The position numbers and the translations under genes were made by a program. From NCBI GenBank assembly GCA_000320545.1, contig ADNK01003417.1:1-51163 (forward strand): 51,163 nt of DNA, read 5' to 3'. The notes under the pieces were generated by a model. That model was not told where the DNA came from. It did not search any database and saw only the letters and a list, made by a program, of their open reading frames with translations. The stretch is from Bigelowiella natans CCMP2755 (Eukaryota > Cercozoa > Chlorarachniophyceae). This document shows, piece after piece, positions 44,701 through 51,163 of this stretch; the stretch's first letter is position 1; every line of letters begins with the position of its first letter.

Positions 44701-44958
44701 TGGATCCATTCGCACTGCTGAGACTGATCCTACTTTGAGGTGTGGCGCCTGCGGAGCCCATCACGGATGCTGAGTAAGATTTGTGAATATCTTTGCCGGG
44801 TGCAGATGCTGCTGAGGTACGAAGTTAGTTGATTGACCGTAGAAATGAATTGATAAAAAGCTGTCACCTTTGGCCTGAGGGTTCTTCGCAACGATTTCGG
44901 CCAGCTTCTCCTTGGATACGAAAGAGGCCAAGCCTAGCACGTCGTTGCTCAAACCCAT
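41707..44958 (-). CDS. DMAP1: DMAP1/SWC4-like chromatin subunit, with a frame break at a poly-C run
   Basis: DMAP1/SWC4 is shared by the NuA4 acetyltransferase and SWR1/SRCAP remodelling complexes. Exons 44958-44868 (ATG, LSNDVLGLASFVSKEKL) and 44808-44510 join a third starting near 44388. That exon encodes the SANT/Myb-like core: YHWRDLSKVSAGSDYKFSCF, YTDEEYEQYLQHPEWTRDET, then FALCEDYDLRFLVVHDRYN. The C-terminal part (43071-41707, stop TAG) carries the family's VAPLKPGVTLRSLQL, then DVCKKYNELRQDVVTLINMR, then IKMKQHKLDGLRSIL. Between them lies about 400 residues of Ala/Gln/Ser/Gly/Thr low complexity, roughly doubling the usual length of about 470. The upstream frame closes at 43046, beside a C10 run (minus strand). 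The two frames differ, so either an intron or a homopolymer length error separates them. Confidence 0.82.
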
Positions 44959-46136
44959 TGTGCTCGTATCCTTAGAGTGACAAGAATAGTGAGTATTCTC
45001 TTCAACGTCAAGCCATATTGATATTGAAGTAGATACCTTAAAAGTTGACTTTCAGCTACTCATCTTGTTCTACCTCTCATCCTTTACACCCCTGCGGGCC
45101 CCCATTCACAGCAATCCCTCAAAGGTCAACCGGAAGATTTAATATTCGAAAGGGCATCAAAAAATATCCCTCCCTTAACCCAGTATCGTCAAATATCCTT
45201 TGTCGTATCCTATTTATATCATTGAATATAAAATTTTCTTCTAGATTATTGTATTTTTCAACTTCTGAGAAATTGGATTTAGCAATGTTGCTTGGATTCA
45301 AAATAGGTTCTATTTTTTACATAAGGTATCGAAATATGTATGTCGTCTAATATAATTGTCCGTACTTCACAGGTGTCATCTTTTCGCTTTTTTTACGCAT
45401 CAGACGCACTTCCCCGCTCAAATGCAGAACTTTATTTCTCGGCTCGAGTCACTTTTTTTAACGTCGTTCAAGTTTTCACTTCATCAAGAATATTTGAAAA
45501 TACGAGGAGAAAACACAGATACGTCTCGCAATTTTTCTTACCTTAGATACGTTTTTAATTTTGAAGAACTTCAATATTTCCAATTTGAAATATGAGAAAT
45601 GTTTATTCGTTTGTTCTCTCAATGCATGATCTTTTCTCGGTTGACAAATAATTCAGATCTAAATATTTGTTTACGTTAAGCTAAATGCCTGCTCATTAAT
45701 CCATAAAATCATATTATCTACATTAAGAATCATAAAAAGAATTATATTTATCACACAAAATCGTTCTATATAACGTATGATAATTTTTGAAAGTGTGTGG
45801 AAACTGCTCGTAACGCCTATTTGAGTACCGTCTTCGCAATATTCATGTCGCAATCTACGAATAGATTGGAATATCATCAATATAGCTACCGAGTTTCGCG
45901 GTTTTTGAAGAGGTTCAGACAGGCGTTTCAAAGTAGTTGGAGAGGAGCATCCCCCTCCACGCCCAACGCCCCCCTGTGCGATACCCCACCACACAACAGG
46001 GTTTCTTCACTGAATTTATCGGAGGGACAGACGGTTGATTTAATTAAACCAAAAGGAGAGATAGAGGAGGCGAGGAGCCGAATCTCCCAGAGAATCAAGA
46101 ACGACACGGCGAGAGGAACGTTAGGAATAAGAAGCC
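44959..46136. promoter_or_regulatory. AT-rich divergent intergenic region, DMAP1 / IFT172
   Basis: 1178 bases separate the two start codons. The stretch 45100-45790 is markedly AT-rich compared with the GC-rich genes on either side. No gene is seen, and core promoter motifs were not identified. Confidence 0.45.
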
Positions 46137-49100
46137 ATGCAGTTCCGTTACCTCGACACCATCCAAAACTCGGGTAAAAATCTTAACCAATCTCCCCATA
46201 AATGATACGTTCGGCTCCTTATACCCCTGGGATGATACATAGAACGAATGGACGATGGGAAGTTCCATAAGGTTACTGCGATGTCATGGTCTCCCAACGG
46301 AATGAGACTGGCCGTTGCTACTTACAGGTCGTCATTGAACAGCAGTACAATTTTGATGAATAGGTAGATATATAAATATGTGTGCGTGTGTGTGGGTGTG
46401 GGTGTGTGTATCGGCACTCCCTAATTCATACTTATCACCCCAGTCGAAAGATTTTTCTTTATGACGAAGAGGGAAAGGAGAGGGATCGGTTCAATACCAA
46501 ACCCGCCCTTAAGGTCAGGCTACCACAAAAGCTACACTTCCGCTAAAATATAGTTTTCAACCTTTGCAAACTTATCAATGTATATATCAGAATGGATCTC
46601 GTAATTACCTCATCCGTGATATCGCATTCTCCCCGGACTCTACTTTGCTGGCCGTCGCGCAAAGCGACAACATTGTATTTGTTTACAAGCTCGGCTCTAC
46701 TTGGGGAGCTAAAAAGACCATTTGCAACAAGTTTCTACGGCGTGTCTCGGTTACGTGCATGTGCTGGCCCGCGAAGAGGCCTGGCGAAATTGTATTTGGC
46801 CTCGCGGATGGCCAGGTAATGGTCGGTGTGCTGAAGAATAACAAAGCATTCCGGCTCTTCTCGACAGAATCGTATGTGGTTTCCCTCGCACCGAGCCCAT
46901 CAGGCCATGGGTTCGTGTGCGGTCACTTGGATGGCAATGTGCATCGATACGCGTTCAGGGACGCTTCCGGGGGTCGCGCAGAGACTAGCCGCGTGTTCAA
47001 AGTTCCCTTTGTGCCATACTGCCTCGCTCACGGTGTGCACATTGCGGTGGCAGGAAACACGGGTCAGGTTCGATTCTACACGGATGTCGGAGAACACGTG
47101 CAGACGTTCACGCACACTCTACAACCGCTGAGAGATGACGGCGGAGACACTGCAGGGGGGGAGACCGGGGAGGAGAACAAGAAGCTTGAGGCCTCTTCGA
47201 AGACTCGTAGCTCCATCAAGGAGTTCTCCTCAGCTCGATTCAACCCTGCAGGCCACACCGTGGTGTTTGGCAACTTTTCATGCTTCTTCACCTTCGTTTA
47301 TAACCCGAACGCAGAGCGATGGAACGAAGCGCCCATCACGCACATCGAAAACCTGTACACGATCAGCGCCATGTCATGGCGGCCAGACGGCTCCAAGCTC
47401 GCCACGGGCTCTCTGTGCGGGGCTGTCGATTTGTACGATGCCTGCATCAGACGCTTTAGGTACCGCGGCCAGTGGGAGTTCACTTACACCAGTGCGAGCT
47501 CCCTCGTCGTCAAAACGATCGCGACGGGAGAGACAGCCTCCGTCAGCTCCAAGCTCAACTACGAGATTACGAAGAGCGACATATACGCGGAGCGCTATTT
47601 CGTCGGGAGAACCCCAGAGACGCTCATCCTCTGCGACCTCGAAACGCGCCGCACAAGCGAGATCGAGTGGGTTCGCTCCGGGAAGGAGAGATTCTTCTTT
47701 GACAACCCCACCGTGTGCATGGTAAGGACAAACAGTTGCGGGAGAATCATAAAGGGGTGAGGTGGGAATTTGGCTGGTATTTCACGGCACTAAAGGGAAG
47801 AACCATGCTGTGCAGAAAATGTCAAATATAGTGGTCGGTTGGGGGGAGCTCCTTTGGATATGACTCTAATCAATTCGACTTTTTCTGATTTTGTGTTAAC
47901 GCTTTGATAACGTTCAGGTTTTTGCGGCTGGGGAGCTGTCGATCGTTCAATATGGCAGCAATGAGATCATTGGGCAAGTGCGCACTGAGCACATGAACCC
48001 CCATCTCATCTCGACGAGAATCTCAGAACTAGAGGAGAAGGTTCAGATCAAGAAAGTGGCTTTCCTGCTCGACCAGCTCTCGGTAAGAACGCTTACAATC
48101 TACCCCACGAGCTCGGTTTTTGCTTGTTCGTTGGCTCAATTTCTTCTAGAATTCCCACGCATGAAAAGTGTCTGGACGATGCCTGCATTTTCCACTTTAC
48201 TCCCTGCCATTGGCTTGGGTTACGATTGCATACCGAGTATAGCTGTGTAGTTGACGTTGCCTGTGCTCCTGCTCGTTTTTCTTTATCTTTCAGATCCGCG
48301 TGTTGGACCTACTCTACGGGCATGACGTGACGGTGAGCCATACCGCCCGCATAGATTGGCTCGAGCTGAACGTGAAGGCCTCGAAGCTGCTCTTCCGCGA
48401 CAATAGGCGTACATTGCACCTCTTCGACCTGTCCCAGAGGAACGACGGTAGCCAGCAAAAGCGGGTGACGCTGCTCAACTTCTGCGACTATGTGCAGTGG
48501 GTGCCCGGCTCAGATGCTGTCGTGGCTCAGAGCCGCAACATCTTGTACGTGTGGTACCGCATTGAGAACTCGGACCAGGTCGTGACGCGCGAGATCAAAG
48601 GGGACGTGGAGGAGATCGAAAGGCTCGAGGAGGGAAAGACCCACATCATCGTCAACGAGGGCTCCTCGCGCGCCACCTACGTGCTCGACGAGGACCTCAT
48701 CGCCTTCGACTCGGCGCTCGATGACATGCAGCTCGTGAAGGCGATGCAGATCCTGGAGGCGATGGACGTGAAGAAGCGGAAGGAGCAGAAGCAAGGAGGT
48801 GCCAACGCACTTCACCAACGAAAGATGGAGGAGAAGGGCGTGTATGAGCTCGGTGACAGCGAGAAATCTCGCGAAGCTATGTGGGAGCAGCTGGCCAGCT
48901 GCGCGATCGACGCCAACGCGTATGCCATCGGTGCGAGGGCCTATGCTGCCTTGGGCGACCTGAGCAAGTCCCAGTACATGTCCAAGCTGAGCTCGCTCGC
49001 CATGGAGCATGGCGAGAACGACTTCCGGGTCGAAGCTCAGGTCGCCATATACCGGCGCCAGTTTAAGAAAGCGGAGGCAATCTACATGGACAACGGCCGC

Positions 49101-50118
49101 ATCGATCTGGCCATTGACATGCACAGGAGGCTGTTCAAGTGGCAGGACGCCCTGAGCGTCGCCAACTCGCAGTCGCACCCCAGCGCTTCGTGGCTGGCCA
49201 AGGAGTACTACGACTACCTCATCTCCACCCAGCAGCAGGAGATCGCGGGAAAGCTGAAGGAGCAAGAGGGCGACTACATGACGGCCTTGTCGCTCTACCT
49301 CGACGGTGGGTATCCTTCCCAGGCCGCAAGGGTCGTCACCGAGCAGCACCTCACGAACGATTCGCAGCTGCTCGAAAAGGTCGCCGAGGGGCTCCTGAAG
49401 AAGCAGATGTACACACAGGCCGGCAAGTTCCTCGAGGCGCTCAAGTACAGCCAGCGTGCGCTCTCCGCCTACCTGCAGGGCAACAGCTTTCGCGAGGCCG
49501 TGGCGCTGTGCAAGAGGGAGATTCCGCAGCGAGTCGTCGAGCTGCAGGAGCAATGGGGCGACTACATGGTCCGCCTGGAGCAGTGGGATGCCGCGTGCGC
49601 ACACTTCGTGGAGGCGGGCTGCAACATGAAAGCGATAGACGCCGCCATCAAGGCCAAGCAATGGAAGCGCGCGATCGAAGGGCTCGACGACGTGGACGAG
49701 AAGAGTGCAAAGCCGTATCTCCGCCGCATTGCAGATCACTACGCAAGTGTGATGAGCTTCGAACAGGCCGAGCGACATTACATTCGCGGGGGGATGGTGC
49801 ACGCCGCCGTCCGCATGTACCTCAAGGCAAGCCTCTGGGATAGCGCCGACAGGGTGGCTCAGGAGTACATGGACAAGGCAGAGAGGGAAAAGACATACTT
49901 GCAGCACGCCAAGAAGCTCGAGAACGAGGGCGACCTCAAGAGCGCGGCGCACCTCTATCTGCAGGCCAAGGAGTCGATGCTAGCAATCACTATGTACAAG
50001 AGGCACCGGAAGTACGACGAGATGTTGGAGCTGGTCAAGGTGCACAAGAAGGACATGCTCGAGGCAACGCACGCAAGCCTAGCGGAGCAGTTCGCGCGAG
50101 AAGGGTCTGTTTTCTGAT

Positions 50119-50158
<40 letters not shown>

Positions 50159-50778
50159 CCACATAGCCACATAGCCACACAGCCACATAGCCACATCCAC
50201 TACATGCACGCACACCTCGCTCGCTCCTCCCCCTTCCCGTCCGCCTACTAATACAACTACTAATCCCCAGAGAATTCCACAAGGCGGAGAAGCACTACTT
50301 GGCCGCCAGCAAGTGGGAGGTCGCGCGCGACATGTACAAGAACCAGGAGATGTGGGAGGATGCGCTCCGCGTCTCCAAGATCGGCGGGGTCCAGGAGTAC
50401 AAGAAAACCGCCTTCTACTTCGCCATATCCGTCGGCGGGGACGCCGGTATCAAGTTCCTCACGCAGAGAGGGCTGGGCGAGCTCGCGGTGCAATACGCGA
50501 TCGAGAATGGAGAATACACCGAGGCCTTCCACATCGCCAAGAACACCTGTCCGGAGAAGGTTATTGCCTTTTCTGCTTCGAAATGATATTGGGGGGGGGG
50601 ATGGAGGGAGAAGAGGGGAAACATCATGCCTGCTATCGTATCGTTCTCCTTGCCACTATTCACTCACTCAAAACAGTAAACGACAGTTGTCGTAACACGT
50701 GCACAGCAACTCCCCATAACTCCCTCCCCTCTCCCGCTTTTCTGCCTTTCGCTAACATACGTGAAACTATGACAACGT

Positions 50779-50822
<44 letters not shown>

Positions 50823-50833
50823 ACATACACGCG

Positions 50834-50891
<58 letters not shown>

Positions 50892-50915
50892 TATATGTAT
50901 ATATATGCATGTCTA

Positions 50916-50946
<31 letters not shown>

Positions 50947-51163
50947 GTGTGCGAGTGTGTCTGCGAGTGTGCGGGTGTGGGTGTCAGAACCTCGAAGCAT
51001 GCGAAAGAGTGCATGTACGTGACACCCCCCGGCGCGGTGAGGGCCGCTGTGAGGGGGGCGAGAACCACGATGGGTTGGGCAGTGATACCATCTCGGAGGA
51101 AAAGGGCCCATCCTCAAAGACAAGACAAACACCAGGCCCCTAACCACTTCTACATCATTGCAA
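46137..51163 (+). CDS. IFT172: Intraflagellar transport protein 172 (N-terminal part; continues past window)
   Basis: IFT172 is the largest IFT-B subunit; it carries cargo in cilia and helps train turnaround at the tip. Exons 46137-46173 (ATG, MQFRYLDTIQNS), 46243-46327, 46444-46513, 46591-47721, 47918-48082, 48294-50104 and 50271-50559 join in phase, about 1195 residues. The rest lies to the right; I could not place another exon in 50560-51163. Two WD40 propellers come first (VTAMSWSPNGMRLAVATY; LIRDIAFSPDSTLLAVAQSD; ITHIENLYTISAMSWRPDGS). The family's EHMNPHLISTRI and RIDWLELNVKASKLLFRD follow. From about residue 700 come TPR-like repeats (WGDYMVRLEQWDAACAHFVE; ESMLAITMYKRHRKYDEMLE). Introns 6 and 7 hold (CA)n and (CA)n(TA)n(TG)n tracts. 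It is head-to-head with DMAP1. Confidence 0.95.
50123..50203. repeat. (CA)n plus an ACATAGCC-type minisatellite in IFT172 intron
   Basis: A CA run at about 50123-50155 continues into five or six copies of the unit ACATAGCC (some ACACAGCC). It lies in the intron between 50104 and 50271. Confidence 0.9.
50779..50990. repeat. Palindrome-like (CA)n(TA)n(TG)n microsatellite
   Basis: A CA tract (about 50779-50828), a TA tract (50837-50887) and a TG tract (50916-50990, interrupted) are arranged so that the two flanks are complementary, the same order as in the inverted repeat at 17-313. It follows the IFT172 exon ending at 50559 and is intronic. Confidence 0.9.

Noticed and set aside
48510-49952. 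A 480-residue minus-strand open frame opposite IFT172
   Set aside because: High GC in the IFT172 exon leaves the opposite frame open. Its composition (Leu, His, Val-rich) is not protein-like and the plus strand matches IFT172.

Overview
The window is nuclear DNA from a eukaryote. Almost every gene is split by GT-AG introns, spacers and introns are full of microsatellites, and the gene set includes nuclear pore, ER retrieval, chromatin and ciliary proteins. IFT172 and POC1 imply an organism that builds cilia or flagella. Compact short-intron genes, a GT8-sulfotransferase fusion and a stand-alone PLOD-type glycosyltransferase suggest a flagellated alga or other protist (cryptophyte- or stramenopile-like) rather than an animal or land plant. 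That placement is inference only. I saw no rRNA, tRNA or CRISPR locus.

Layout, left to right: the last three exons of an unrecognised plus-strand gene (326-916); NUP88 (minus, 1779-6453); an ERD2/KDEL receptor (plus, 7229-8393); an unrecognised five- or six-exon gene that has to be assembled from splice phases (minus, 9310-10654); an OTU-protease-like gene (plus, 11472-12918); COMMD2 (minus, 14207-15902); a GT8-sulfotransferase fusion (plus, 16350-19332); a candidate 55-residue gene (minus, 20506-21177); a mucin-like type I membrane protein (plus, 22196-24361); a 3.3 kb repeat field; POC1 (minus, 27683-32369); a PLOD-type glycosyltransferase (plus, 32902-34795); a second cryptic gene, for a 157-residue single-pass membrane protein (minus, 35381-36172); a saccharopine-dehydrogenase-like oxidoreductase (plus, 36877-38254); a basic protein (plus, 39370-40059); a DMAP1/SWC4-like chromatin subunit (minus, 41707-44958); and IFT172, cut by the right edge (plus, 46137 onward).

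From NUP88 onward the genes fall into seven successive head-to-head pairs with start-to-start gaps of about 0.45-1.2 kb. The only gene outside this pattern is the basic protein at 39370. Tail-to-tail spacers hold most of the dispersed repeats: inverted copies of a GC-rich element, perfect-palindrome hairpins and a short repeat family. A clear MITE (21418-21888, with flanking duplications) lies instead in one of the head-to-head spacers.

Two gene styles are interleaved. NUP88, POC1 and IFT172 are GC-rich, with introns swollen by (CA)n, (TA)n and (GA)n tracts. The ERD2, OTU, PLOD-like, oxidoreductase and cryptic membrane-protein genes have short introns without microsatellites. Coordinates of multi-exon genes are my own splice models, checked by phase continuity; no transcript data were available.
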